Below, one piece after another: positions 1 through 8,049 of a DNA stretch of 64,000 bases. The notes beneath the pieces were generated by a model. It saw only the letters and a list, made by a program, of their open reading frames with translations, ran no database searches and had not been told where the DNA came from. The number at the start of each line of letters is the position of its first letter. Within the stretch, counting starts at the first letter, position 1. Source of the DNA: Tenericutes bacterium ADurb.BinA124 (GTDB taxonomy: Bacteria > Bacillota_I > Bacilli_A > ML615J-28 > CAG-698); assembly GCA_002068415.1 (NCBI GenBank), contig MVZM01000002.1:62001-126000 (forward strand), written 5' to 3'. Position numbers and translations under genes: made by a program.

Positions 1-593
1 TTAGCGACAACAACGAACTGACAGAAGTTGAGTTTTATGGTTGGGTTAAACGGCAATGTGTCATTAACGATGTTGATATTAAAGATGATGCCACCCGGGT
101 TTTCTATCAACTAGCTGGAAAAACCTTGATGAATGCGAAAAACGAATTGGATAAATTGATTAATTATGTGGGTGATAAAGGCCTGATTACGGTTGATGTT
201 GTCAACAAAGTAGTGGTGAAAGAAATCCAAAATGATGTTTTTGCTTTAGCCAATGCCATTATTGATCATAACCGCCCCAAAGTAATCAATTTGTATCGAG
301 ACTTAACCAAAATCGGTAATGATGTCAATTTTTTGTTTGCTTTGGTTGCGAAAAGCATGCGTGAATTATTAGCCGTCAGTTTAATGCTTAAAAATGGCTA
401 TAAACAGCAAGAAGTTGCTAACACTTTGAATGTGTCTTCCGGGAAAGCCTTTTATTTAGTTAAGAACGCCCGCAGCATGAATTTATCTACCATTGAAAAA
501 TATGTTCAAAAATTAGGCGAATTGGATTATAAAATCAAAAGCGGATTAATAGATGCGAAAACCGGTTTTGAATTTTTTCTTTTTGAAATATAG
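1..593 (+). CDS. holA: DNA polymerase III delta subunit, C-terminal part (5' truncated by window edge)
   Basis: The reading frame is open from base 3 (SDNNELTEVEF...) to the TAG at 591-593, giving about 196 residues of the C-terminal part. The clamp-loader delta subunit opens the beta sliding clamp during loading at the replication fork. The block 'LAGKTLMNAKNELDKLINYVGDKGLIT' followed by an alpha-helical region with 'KSMRELLAVSLMLKNGYKQQEVA' matches the HolA lid and collar region. An internal TTG at 126 is not the true start because the frame continues upstream. The convergent neighbour rpsT is its usual genomic partner in Firmicutes, which supports the call. Confidence 0.85.
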   Translation, partial: SDNNELTEVEFYGWVKRQCVINDVDIKDDATRVFYQLAGKTLMNAKNELDKLINYVGDKGLITVDVVNKVVVKEIQNDVFALANAIIDHNRPKVINLYRDLTKIGNDVNFLFALVAKSMRELLAVSLMLKNGYKQQEVANTLNVSSGKAFYLVKNARSMNLSTIEKYVQKLGELDYKIKSGLIDAKTGFEFFLFEI

Positions 594-612
594 GCGCTAT
601 TAAGCGCTTTTT
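594..612 (+). terminator. Rho-independent terminator of holA
   Basis: GCGCT (594-598), loop ATTA, AGCGC (603-607), then five T. It begins immediately after the holA stop codon. Confidence 0.7.
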
Positions 613-616
613 GTAT

Positions 617-649
617 AAAAAAACACCCATCGAACAAGTGTCTTGGGTG
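617..649 (-). terminator. Rho-independent terminator of rpsT
   Basis: Read on the minus strand, CACCCA (649-644) pairs with TGGGTG (629-624) around a 14-nt loop and is followed by a run of T at 623-617. It starts three bases after the rpsT stop. Confidence 0.75.
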
Positions 650-651
650 AT

Positions 652-915
652 TTACGCTAAAGTATTTACTAATTTGGAAAGTCGGGACTTATTGCGCGCC
701 ACATAGTTTTTATGGAATAATCCCTTAACAATGGATTTATCTAATTTGGCGCTCGCTAATTGGTAAGCTTTTTTTGCTTCTTCAAGATCCTTTTTTTGGA
801 CAGCCAATTCCACATTTTTGATGGCCGTTCGCAAAGAAGATTTGAAAGAGGCATTTTGCAGTCTTTTCTTTTCATTTGTTAGATTACGTTTAGCTTGTGA
901 TTTAATGTTAGCCAT
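652..915 (-). CDS. rpsT: 30S ribosomal protein S20
   Basis: An 87-residue, strongly basic protein starting MANIKSQAKRNLTNEKKRLQNASFKS, the classic S20 N-terminus; S20 binds 16S rRNA during early 30S assembly. Its length is normal for the family (about 85-90). A strong Shine-Dalgarno (TTGGAGGT, 923-930 on the minus strand) fixes the ATG at 915. It is transcribed alone, convergently with holA, from its own promoter and has its own terminator. Confidence 0.95.
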   Translation of the reverse strand: MANIKSQAKRNLTNEKKRLQNASFKSSLRTAIKNVELAVQKKDLEEAKKAYQLASAKLDKSIVKGLFHKNYVARNKSRLSKLVNTLA

Positions 916-944
916 GATTTATACCTCCAAATGATACATGTCAT

Positions 945-973
945 ATTATACTAAAAATCGTTTACAAAAGCAA
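945..973 (-). promoter_or_regulatory. Sigma-A type promoter of rpsT
   Basis: On the minus strand TTGCTT (973-968), 17-bp spacer, TATAAT (950-945), about 30 bases upstream of the rpsT start. Confidence 0.65.
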
Positions 974-994
974 GTAAAATTACGATTAAAATTT

Positions 995-1022
995 TTGTGG
1001 AAGCAAGCATTCATGTTATAAT
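995..1022 (+). promoter_or_regulatory. Extended -10 promoter of the flavoprotein gene
   Basis: TTGTGG (995-1000), 16-bp spacer, TATAAT (1017-1022) with an upstream TGT extended -10 element (1014-1016). Its position rules out the longer reading frame that would start at 997. Confidence 0.65.
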
Positions 1023-1044
1023 GAAATCACTTAATGGAGCGATT

Positions 1045-2199
1045 ATGCAAACAAAATTAATTATTGTGGGTGGCGGGGCAGCCGGAATTGTTTGTGCTTT
1101 AACGGCTAAACGCGAAAACCCCTCGTTACAAGTGAGCATTTTAGAACAAAATGAGCGCATTGGTAAAAAAATCTTAAAAACCGGTAATGGTAAATGTAAT
1201 CTTAGCAATCTCAACATGAGCGAGCACTTTTACAATCACCCCCATGAACTATCAATTTGGCTAAACCAAATCCCAATTAGTGAGGTTCAGGCTTTTTTCC
1301 AAAGTTGCGGTTTGTTCTTAAAAACCGACGGTTCAACACGCTTATATCCTTATAGCGAACAAGCCACAACGGTGTTGGAAGTTTTGCGTTATGAATTAAA
1401 ACGCCATCACATTGACACGATTTGCAATGTGAGGGTCAAGTCTTTAATTTATGAGCAGGGGTGGATTGTGAAAACCAATCAACGCGATTTTAAGGCTGAT
1501 TATGTGGTAGTGGCGAGTGGCTCCCTAGCTCAAGAGCAGACGGAAGGCTACCGCATTCTTCAAGAGCTTGGACACCGCTTAATTCCCCTTGTTCCCGGCT
1601 TGGCGGCTCTTAAGACGAAAGAAAAACTTCGCCACTTGCAAGGTTTAAGAGTCAAATGCCAAGCTGGTATTTACGAACAAAAGCGACTTCTCCATCAAGA
1701 CAAAGGGGAAATCCTCTTTAAAGATGATGGTTTATCGGGCATTTTGGCCTTTGATTTATCTCGTTTTCTTACAAAAGGAAACGAAGTAGCGCTTGATTTG
1801 CTTTTTGATTATCCCCATTTGGAAAGGGAATTAACAAGCTTACTTACTTGGAAAGAACTAGAAGATGCTTTAATGGGGCTTTTGCCGAAAATGTTGGTAT
1901 GGGAGATTTTAAAAAGAAATCCTAATCGTGATATTAAAGCGATTGTAAAAACCATCCATCATTTAAGTTTTGAAGTTGTTGCTACTTACGGCTTTGAATG
2001 GGCGCAGATTGCTCGTGGCGGTATTAGTCTTGAAGATATCAACCTTGATTTTTCTTCTCGAAAACAAGCACATCTCTCTATTATCGGTGAAGTCTTGGAT
2101 GTGGATGGGGCGTCCGGGGGCTACAATTTACACTTTGCTTGGTTAAGTGGGATGATTGCCGGTCGGGCGATTGCTTCTTTTGAAAAAAACGGGAAATAG
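1045..2199 (+). CDS. NAD(P)/FAD-dependent oxidoreductase, HI0933/BaiN family
   Basis: A 384-residue flavoprotein. The N-terminal Rossmann motif MQTKLIIVGGGAAGIVCALTA binds the FAD ADP moiety. 'EQNERIGKKILKTGNGKCNLSNL' is the hallmark of the HI0933-like (YhiN/BaiN) family, and the C-terminal 'GEVLDVDGASGGYNLHFAWLSG' block is the second FAD contact. The substrate is not determined for most members. I chose the ATG at 1045 because GGAG lies six bases upstream and the promoter occupies 995-1022, inside any longer version. pgsA follows from its own promoter. Confidence 0.88.
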   Translation: MQTKLIIVGGGAAGIVCALTAKRENPSLQVSILEQNERIGKKILKTGNGKCNLSNLNMSEHFYNHPHELSIWLNQIPISEVQAFFQSCGLFLKTDGSTRLYPYSEQATTVLEVLRYELKRHHIDTICNVRVKSLIYEQGWIVKTNQRDFKADYVVVASGSLAQEQTEGYRILQELGHRLIPLVPGLAALKTKEKLRHLQGLRVKCQAGIYEQKRLLHQDKGEILFKDDGLSGILAFDLSRFLTKGNEVALDLLFDYPHLERELTSLLTWKELEDALMGLLPKMLVWEILKRNPNRDIKAIVKTIHHLSFEVVATYGFEWAQIARGGISLEDINLDFSSRKQAHLSIIGEVLDVDGASGGYNLHFAWLSGMIAGRAIASFEKNGK

Positions 2200-2228
2200 T
2201 TTACTAAAATGACAAAATATTGTATAAT
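2200..2228 (+). promoter_or_regulatory. Promoter of pgsA-recA
   Basis: TTTACT (2200-2205), 17-bp spacer, TATAAT (2223-2228), directly after the stop of the preceding gene and 24 bases before the pgsA ATG. Confidence 0.6.
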
Positions 2229-2251
2229 AAACAAGAGAAAGTGTGAATAAT

Positions 2252-2872
2252 ATGAATTTACCTAATCGTTTAACACTAGCTAGAATTTGTCTCATTCCGT
2301 TCATTATTTTTATTCCTTTGGTTCCTTTTTTTAATAATGTTGTTTTATTTGGCGATGTCAAGCTCAACACCCAATTTACATTAGAAAACTTAATTGTATT
2401 GATTATCTTTGTGGTGGGGGCGTTTACCGATTTTTTGGATGGTTACATTGCCCGCAAGCATCATTTAATAACGGATTTTGGGAAATTTATGGATCCCTTG
2501 GCGGATAAATTATTGGTGTTGGCGGCTTTAATTGTTTTGTTAGAACGAGGAAGAATGGAAGCTTTTGGCTTCAGCCTCGGCTTTGTGGTCACCTTAATTT
2601 TAGCCCGGGAATTTATGGTGACAGGGATTCGCCTCATTGCCGCAAGCGATCATTTAGTGATTGCTGCCAGCAAACTGGGTAAATTCAAAACAATTTCCCA
2701 AATGGCTCTCATCATTATCTTGTTGCTCAACGGTTATCCTTTCACATTACTAGGAAGCTTGGCGCAAGATATCGTCAGTTTAACGCTCATTGTTTTAGCA
2801 GGTGGACTGACGATTATTTCGGGCGTAGATTATTTTTGGAAAAACAAAGACATTATCTTAAAGAATAAATAG
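2252..2872 (+). CDS. pgsA: CDP-diacylglycerol--glycerol-3-phosphate 3-phosphatidyltransferase
   Basis: A 206-residue integral membrane enzyme that makes phosphatidylglycerol phosphate, the committed step to anionic phospholipids. The CDP-alcohol phosphotransferase signature is complete: D60, D63, G64, A67, R68, G77, D81, D85 (TDFLDGYIAR...GKFMDPLADK). Four to six hydrophobic segments surround it. ATG 2252 is preferred to GTG 2243 because the purine-rich ribosome site (AGAGAAAG) lies 10 bases before it. It sits 9 bases upstream of recA, as in Bacillus, but the cinA gene usually found between them is absent. Confidence 0.93.
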   Translation: MNLPNRLTLARICLIPFIIFIPLVPFFNNVVLFGDVKLNTQFTLENLIVLIIFVVGAFTDFLDGYIARKHHLITDFGKFMDPLADKLLVLAALIVLLERGRMEAFGFSLGFVVTLILAREFMVTGIRLIAASDHLVIAASKLGKFKTISQMALIIILLLNGYPFTLLGSLAQDIVSLTLIVLAGGLTIISGVDYFWKNKDIILKNK

Positions 2873-2881
2873 GAGTAAAAA

Positions 2882-3886
2882 ATGGCAGACGAAAAATTAA
2901 AAGCTTTAGAAGATGCCTTTAAGCAGATTGAAAAACAATTTGGGAAAGGCTCAATTATGAAACTGGGTGAAGCGGTGTTCGGCGATATGGAAGTTATCCC
3001 GTCGGGCTCGATTTCACTGGATTTGGCCATGGGGGTCGGTGGTTATCCGAAAGGTAGGATTGTTGAAATATATGGTCCTGAAAGTAGTGGGAAAACAACC
3101 CTAGCCCTTCACGCCATTGCCTCGGCCCAAAAAGCCGGAGGATATGCCGCCTTCATTGATGCGGAACATGCCTTAGATCCCGTATATGCGAAGAACTTAG
3201 GCGTGGATATCAATAATTTAATTTTATCGCAGCCGGATACCGGTGAACAGGCGCTGGAGATTGCGGAACACTTAATTCGCAGTAATGCCATCGATGTTAT
3301 CGTTATTGACTCGGTAGCAGCTTTAGTTCCGAAAGTGGAAATTGACGGTGATATGGGTGATGCTCACATCGGCATGCAAGCCCGATTGATGTCGCAAGCT
3401 ATGCGCAAATTAAGCGGAGCGATTTCCAAAAGCAAAACGATTGCCATCTTTATTAACCAAATTCGTGAAAAAGTTGGTGTCATGTTCGGTTCGCCGGAAA
3501 CGACTTCGGGCGGGCGCGCTTTAAAATTCTATGCTTCCTTGCGCTTGGATATCCGTCGTATTGATGCCATTAAATTGGGAACGGAAATTATCGGTAATGT
3601 AACGCGCATTAAAGTGGTCAAGAACAAAGTCGCCCCACCATTTAAGGTTGTGGAAGTCGATTTAATCTATGGCAAAGGAATCTCTTATGAAGGTGAAGTT
3701 CTTGATTTGGGAGTTTCCTCCGACATCATTAATAAAAGTGGAGCGTGGTTTTCCTATAATGACGAAAAACTGGGTCAGGGTCGGGAAAATGTGAAGGAGT
3801 ATTTAAAGAATAATCCTAACTTAACTAAAGAAATTGAAATGAAAATCCGCGAGAAGTTAAAAGGAAAGCTTCATTCGCAAGAATAA
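2882..3886 (+). CDS. recA: Recombinase RecA
   Basis: A 334-residue DNA strand-exchange ATPase. Walker A is GPESSGKTT (residues 65-73), Walker B is the '[14 protein letters not shown]' segment, and the DNA-binding L2 region '[19 protein letters not shown]' is intact. A GGAG site seven bases before the ATG supports the start. The protein is slightly shorter than the B. subtilis and E. coli proteins because its acidic C-terminal tail is reduced. It is co-transcribed with pgsA and ends in a strong terminator. No SOS (LexA) box was recognised. Confidence 0.97.
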   Translation: MADEKLKALEDAFKQIEKQFGKGSIMKLGEAVFGDMEVIPSGSISLDLAMGVGGYPKGRIVEIYGPESSGKTTLALHAIASAQKAGGYAAFIDAEHALDPVYAKNLGVDINNLILSQPDTGEQALEIAEHLIRSNAIDVIVIDSVAALVPKVEIDGDMGDAHIGMQARLMSQAMRKLSGAISKSKTIAIFINQIREKVGVMFGSPETTSGGRALKFYASLRLDIRRIDAIKLGTEIIGNVTRIKVVKNKVAPPFKVVEVDLIYGKGISYEGEVLDLGVSSDIINKSGAWFSYNDEKLGQGRENVKEYLKNNPNLTKEIEMKIREKLKGKLHSQE

Positions 3887-3893
3887 ACCAAAA

Positions 3894-3920
3894 ACAGGCA
3901 GAAAGAAAGCTGCCTGTTTT
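3894..3920 (+). terminator. Rho-independent terminator of recA
   Basis: ACAGGCAG (3894-3901), 8-nt loop, CTGCCTGT (3910-3917), followed by T. Confidence 0.85.
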
Positions 3921-3951
3921 AATTTTGCCGGAAATTGACCATATATTTTCA

Positions 3952-3980
3952 TTGACCTAAAAGGCTTTTTAAGGTATAAT
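3952..3980 (+). promoter_or_regulatory. Promoter of rny
   Basis: TTGACC (3952-3957), 17-bp spacer, TATAAT (3975-3980): one mismatch from the sigma-A consensus. It predicts a leader of about 50 nt before the ATG at 4039. Confidence 0.8.
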
Positions 3981-4038
3981 AAACCAGTAGACTATAATTG
4001 TTATAATTATATAATTACCTATGGAGGAACATAAAAGA

Positions 4039-5655
4039 ATGCAAAAAATCATGATGTTAGTCAATGGTTTTTGGCTGGTCTCCATTTATGTTGTTGTCTC
4101 CCTTTTGCTAGTCGTTATCGGTCTTGCCGTCGGTTACTTGGTTTTCAAAAGACAATATGAAAAAGCGGGGAAATCCGCTGCCAAGTTAATCGAAGATGCG
4201 AAAAAAGTTGCTGAAGAAAATCGCAAAGCTTCTTTAATTGAGTTTAAACAAGAAACTTTTAAATTAAAGCAAGAGAGCGAAAAAGAAATCCGCAACTTAA
4301 AACAAGAAACTGAACGTGAAATTAAAGAAAAACGCCGAGCCACAGCGGAGTTAGAACAGAAGTTATCCCAACGCGAAGAGCGTTTGGACAATCGGATGTC
4401 CAATCTTGACAAGCGTGAAGAGAATTTAAATCAAAAAGAGCAAAAAATTGAACAAAGGAAGAACGATCTCGACAAACAATACAGCAAAGCGGAAGAACTC
4501 ATTGAAGCTCAAAATAAGAAATTATTAGAGATTTCTGGCTTAAGTGTGGAAGATGCCAAAAAAATTATTATTGAACGTGTTGAAGAAGACATGGCAATGG
4601 AAGTTGCCCAAATTATCAAAGATGCTGAAGAAAAAGCCAAGCTTGAAGTGAATCGCAAAGCCCAATGTCTACTGGCGAATGCGATCCAACAATATGCCGG
4701 TGAAATCGTCAGCGAAACCACCGTTTCGGTAGTGCCACTACCAAACGATGAAATGAAAGGTCGGATTATTGGTCGTGAAGGTCGCAACATTCGCGCGATT
4801 GAAGCCTCGACAGGGGCTGATATTATTATCGATGATACCCCTGAAGCTGTTGTCCTGTCCTCATTTGATCCAATTAGACGGGAAATTGCCCGCCGCACCA
4901 TGGAAACCTTAATTGCTGATGGCCGTATTCAGCCATCCAGAATTGAAGAATTAGTTAATAAGTTTAAAAAAGAATTAGATGTGGAATTACGAGAAACCGG
5001 TGAAAAAGCCGTCTTTGATACCGGAATCGGTAAAGTTCATCCGGAGATTGTGAAATTAATCGGTCGCTTGAAATTCCGCACCAGCTATGGTCAAAACGCT
5101 CTTGCCCATTCCTTGGAAGTAGCCTTTTTAGCCGGTAAAATGGCGGCCGAAATTGGTGCTAACGAGATGTTGGCAAGAAGAGCGGGATTATTACATGATA
5201 TCGGTAAAGCCGTTGATCATGAAATGGAAGGTAGCCATGTGGACATTGGCATCGAGTTAGCCAACCGTTTCCGTGAAAATCCGGTTGTCATTGATGCTAT
5301 TGCTTCCCACCACGGTGATAACGAACCAACGTCGTTTATTTCCCAATTAGTGGTTGCTGCCGATACGATGTCTGCCGCCCGACCGGGGGCCCGTAGCGAA
5401 TCAATTGAAAATTACATTAAGCGTTTAAGCAAATTAGAAGAAATATGTAACGAGTTTAAAGGTGTTGATAAGGCTTATGCGATTCAAGCCGGAAGGGAAA
5501 TTCGCATTCTTGTTAAGCCGGATGAAATTAATGATGTTGAAGCACATAAACTAGCTCGTGATATCAGAATGAAAGTTGAAGGCAATGTCAACTATCCGGG
5601 AACCATCAAAGTGACGGTCATCCGGGAAACGAGAGTTCATGAAATTGCCAAATAA
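4039..5655 (+). CDS. rny: Ribonuclease Y
   Basis: A 538-residue membrane-anchored endoribonuclease that starts bulk mRNA decay in Firmicutes. In order: an N-terminal transmembrane helix ([19 protein letters not shown]), a long charged coiled coil with repeated E/K/R heptads to about residue 185, a KH RNA-binding domain ([28 protein letters not shown]), and an HD domain with the [10 protein letters not shown] metal site and 'SHHGDNEP'. ATG 4039 is chosen because the GGAGG at 4023-4027 must be the ribosome site; the in-frame ATG at 4021 would translate through it. ymdB follows, as in Bacillus. Confidence 0.95.
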   Translation: MQKIMMLVNGFWLVSIYVVVSLLLVVIGLAVGYLVFKRQYEKAGKSAAKLIEDAKKVAEENRKASLIEFKQETFKLKQESEKEIRNLKQETEREIKEKRRATAELEQKLSQREERLDNRMSNLDKREENLNQKEQKIEQRKNDLDKQYSKAEELIEAQNKKLLEISGLSVEDAKKIIIERVEEDMAMEVAQIIKDAEEKAKLEVNRKAQCLLANAIQQYAGEIVSETTVSVVPLPNDEMKGRIIGREGRNIRAIEASTGADIIIDDTPEAVVLSSFDPIRREIARRTMETLIADGRIQPSRIEELVNKFKKELDVELRETGEKAVFDTGIGKVHPEIVKLIGRLKFRTSYGQNALAHSLEVAFLAGKMAAEIGANEMLARRAGLLHDIGKAVDHEMEGSHVDIGIELANRFRENPVVIDAIASHHGDNEPTSFISQLVVAADTMSAARPGARSESIENYIKRLSKLEEICNEFKGVDKAYAIQAGREIRILVKPDEINDVEAHKLARDIRMKVEGNVNYPGTIKVTVIRETRVHEIAK

Positions 5656-5673
5656 GAAGAGGAGTTGTCGATT

Positions 5674-5751
5674 GTGGACGGACAACGAATCATCAAAAAG
5701 CCAATTAAGGAGTATGTCAGCATATTCCTTTTTTGTTGGTTAAGTAATTAA
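5674..5751 (+). other. Possible 25-codon small ORF after rny
   Basis: A GTG-started reading frame (VDGQRIIKKPIKEYV...) lies nine bases after a good ribosome site (AGAGGAG, 5658-5664). It is too short to judge by composition, and its second half coincides with the rny terminator hairpin, so it may be fortuitous. Confidence 0.2.
5707..5734 (+). terminator. Rho-independent terminator of rny
   Basis: AAGGAGTATG (5707-5716), loop TCAG, CATATTCCTT (5721-5730), one G-T pair, then T to 5734. Confidence 0.75.
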
Positions 5752-5811
5752 TTTCCTAAAAGTTCAAAGATATTGTCATCCCACAGGCATGTAAATTTTA
5801 AGTTGCTTGTC

Positions 5812-5840
5812 TTGTGAAAGCCCATAGTCTATGATATAAT
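5812..5840 (+). promoter_or_regulatory. Promoter of ymdB operon
   Basis: TTGTGA (5812-5817), 17-bp spacer, TATAAT (5835-5840) with a TGA extended -10 element. Confidence 0.7.
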
Positions 5841-5864
5841 AATTAACAAAAGGTTGGTATCAAC

Positions 5865-6641
5865 ATGAATTTCTTAATCATCGGTGATGTTTTTTCGAAA
5901 CTAGGCCGTAAAAGTTTAGAATACAATTTAAAAAAACTGAGAGAAACCGAAGCGATTCATTTTGTTATTGTTAACGGTGAAAATACTTCCCATGGTCGCG
6001 GTCTAAATGAAGGTCATTATAAATGGCTTTTAGAACAAGGTATTCAAGTAATTACTTTAGGAAACCATTCTTTCAGCAATCGCAGTATTTATAAATACAT
6101 TGATGAAGCCAAAAACTTAGTTCGTCCTGCCAACTTTAGCGATGATGCCAAGGGCCAAGGTTATGTCACCATCAAATATAACCAATTAAGCGTTACCGTT
6201 ATGCAAGTGGTTGGTCAGGTTTTTATGAATGGTGAAGTTGTTTCACCCTTTTTAAAAGCGCAAGAAATCTTGGATCAAGTACCAAGTGATATTTATGTTT
6301 GTGATTTTCATGGAGAAGCCACCAGCGAAAAAATTGCTTTCGGTTATCATTTTGATGGCAAAATACAGATTATTTTTGGCACTCACACCCATGTTCAAAC
6401 CAACGATGCCCGCCTTCTTGACCAAGGAACCGCCTTTATTACCGATGTGGGGATGACGGGGCCTTTGGATGGGGTGATTGGTGTAGAAAAAAGAATTATT
6501 TTAGACCGCTATTTAAATAATGGACTGGAAAGATTTTCTCCCCAAGAAACAGGAAAAACCCAATTTTCCGCTGTGCTCGTGGAAGTGAACGAAATTACCA
6601 AAAAAGCAAGCAAAATAAAGACAATCCGAATCATTGATTAA
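5865..6641 (+). CDS. ymdB: YmdB family metallophosphoesterase (TIGR00282)
   Basis: A 258-residue cytoplasmic dimetal phosphoesterase. B. subtilis YmdB has 2',3'-cyclic nucleotide phosphodiesterase activity and affects the switch between motility and biofilm formation. The metal and catalytic positions are all present: D8 (GDVFS), E39-N40 (NGENT), N67-H68 (LGNHSF), the 'DFHGEATSEK' histidine and the 'GTHTHVQT' pair; 'FITDVGMTGPLDGVIG' is also diagnostic. The length is close to the usual 264. It follows rny as in Bacillus but has its own promoter. The GNAT gene begins 12 bases later, so they probably share a transcript. Confidence 0.92.
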   Translation: MNFLIIGDVFSKLGRKSLEYNLKKLRETEAIHFVIVNGENTSHGRGLNEGHYKWLLEQGIQVITLGNHSFSNRSIYKYIDEAKNLVRPANFSDDAKGQGYVTIKYNQLSVTVMQVVGQVFMNGEVVSPFLKAQEILDQVPSDIYVCDFHGEATSEKIAFGYHFDGKIQIIFGTHTHVQTNDARLLDQGTAFITDVGMTGPLDGVIGVEKRIILDRYLNNGLERFSPQETGKTQFSAVLVEVNEITKKASKIKTIRIID

Positions 6642-6653
6642 AAGGAAAAGCTT

Positions 6654-7226
6654 ATGGACAATAAATTACCTGTTCTTACTACGAGTCGCTTAATCTTACG
6701 AGAAATTAGCGACAACGACTATCTTGATATGTTTGAATATGCGAAAATACCCTATGTGGGGCCGGCTGCCGGTTGGCAACCGCATAAATCAGTTGCGGAA
6801 ACAAAAGCTGTGATTAAAATGTTTCAAGGCAAAAGAAAATACGGTCAACTCGGCGTTTTTGCCATTGTCTTAAAGAGCACCAACAAAATGATTGGGACGA
6901 TTGAACTGCATACCTATACTATGAAACATAAAGCCGAATTGGGCTATACGCTTAGTCCGTCTTTTTGGGGTCAAGGTTTAGTGGTGGAGGCCGCCAAAAA
7001 AATCATTGCTTGGGGTTTTGATACTTTGGGCTTAAAGCGAATTGAATGCACGACTTTTACAAACAACCTTCAATCCCAGCGAGTTTGCGAAAAACTGGGC
7101 TTGGTTTATGAAGGCTTAAAGCGCAAGGGCTATCTTCTTTATGATGGTTCTATTGGCGATCTCTTTTGTTATTCCATTATTGATGATGAGTTTTATGAAC
7201 GGATTCGTCATGGTAAGTGGTGGTGA
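6654..7226 (+). CDS. GNAT family N-acetyltransferase, RimJ/RimL-like
   Basis: A 190-residue acetyl-CoA-dependent acetyltransferase. The start 'LPVLTTSRLILREISDNDYLDMFEYA' is typical of RimJ/RimL/SpeG-like enzymes; 'IGTIELHTYTMKHKAELGYTLSPSFWGQGLVVEAAK' holds the beta4 strand and the acetyl-CoA loop (Q/R-x-x-G/A region), and 'IECTTFTNNLQSQRVCEKLGLVYEG' is the C-terminal motif. The substrate (ribosomal protein, tRNA-linked or small molecule) cannot be told from sequence. Ribosome site AAAGGAAAAG precedes the ATG. Its last bases overlap the start region of the protease gene, indicating an operon. Confidence 0.85.
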   Translation: MDNKLPVLTTSRLILREISDNDYLDMFEYAKIPYVGPAAGWQPHKSVAETKAVIKMFQGKRKYGQLGVFAIVLKSTNKMIGTIELHTYTMKHKAELGYTLSPSFWGQGLVVEAAKKIIAWGFDTLGLKRIECTTFTNNLQSQRVCEKLGLVYEGLKRKGYLLYDGSIGDLFCYSIIDDEFYERIRHGKWW

Positions 7227-7228
7227 AA

Positions 7229-7969
7229 ATGAAAAAAGTTTTTCAATTATTAATTTTGTTTCTCATTAGTTTTATTGTTTCTGGTTGCACTTTAGTTAAT
7301 CAATTATTCGAACCGAAAATTGACACGGATACTTTGAATCACATCAGTACCGTGGTTCTTAATTCCAATTTAAAAATTAAAACCACGACTTATACGAAGG
7401 TCTTCAATACGGAGATTCCCGGACCTTTGCAAGGAACGGGAAGTGGTGTCATCATCAAAAACACGGATCAAAGATATTATTTATTGACGAATTATCATGT
7501 TGTGGTTTTATCGGAATCATATTATCATCGTTATACGGTCGAAGATATTTATAATAATGTTTCCAGTGCGGTTTTGTTAGAATATGATCAGGATTACGAT
7601 TTAGCGATTCTCCGCTTTGAATCAACGGAAGAGATGGAAGTGATGTCATTAGCGAGGAGCGACCCGAAAGTCGGCGAATTGGTTTTTTCCATCGGCAGTC
7701 CTTCAGGGAAACACAATATTATTACTGCGGGTGAGGTTTTAGCTTACCAAAACATTAACAATGTCAGTTATGAGGTCATCATTCATGATGCCGTCATCCG
7801 TCATGGCAGTAGTGGTAGTATGCTCATTAATCAAAATTATGAAATTGTCGGTTTAAATACTTGGGGTTTTGATGATGAAGAAGAAATCACCGATTATGTT
7901 ATCGGTGGAGCTACCCCAGTTTCCAAAATTTATGAATTCTTAAAAGCGAAAGGTTTTATTGATGAATAA
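7229..7969 (+). CDS. Surface lipoprotein trypsin-like serine protease (S1C/HtrA-like, no PDZ)
   Basis: A 246-residue lipoprotein. The signal peptide MKKVFQLLILFLISFIVSGC gives a lipobox with C20 as the lipidated residue. The chymotrypsin-fold triad is visible: H90 in LLTNYHVV, D124 in DYDLAILRF, and S195 in the GSSGS oxyanion motif, with 'GTGSGVIIKN' at the first barrel. The PDZ domain of HtrA is missing, so this is a short protease domain on the outer face of the membrane. The upstream GNAT stop overlaps in-frame GTG codons at 7217-7225; ATG 7229 is preferred because it places the basic residues directly before the hydrophobic core. A terminator follows. Confidence 0.85.
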   Translation: MKKVFQLLILFLISFIVSGCTLVNQLFEPKIDTDTLNHISTVVLNSNLKIKTTTYTKVFNTEIPGPLQGTGSGVIIKNTDQRYYLLTNYHVVVLSESYYHRYTVEDIYNNVSSAVLLEYDQDYDLAILRFESTEEMEVMSLARSDPKVGELVFSIGSPSGKHNIITAGEVLAYQNINNVSYEVIIHDAVIRHGSSGSMLINQNYEIVGLNTWGFDDEEEITDYVIGGATPVSKIYEFLKAKGFIDE

Positions 7970-7988
7970 AAGGGATGAGCCCTTTTTT
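7969..7988 (+). terminator. Rho-independent terminator of ymdB operon
   Basis: AAAGGG (7969-7974), loop ATGAG, CCCTTT (7980-7985), T to 7988; it overlaps the last base of the stop codon. Confidence 0.65.
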
Positions 7989-8002
7989 CATTAAGGGGAG
8001 AA

Positions 8003-8011
8003 TGGTAAAAT
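8003..8011 (+). promoter_or_regulatory. Possible extended -10 promoter of miaB
   Basis: TGG followed by TAAAAT (8006-8011) about 40 bases before the miaB ATG; no convincing -35. Confidence 0.35.
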
Positions 8012-8049
8012 AATAAACAAGGATAATAACGAATACTTAGGTAAAGAAT

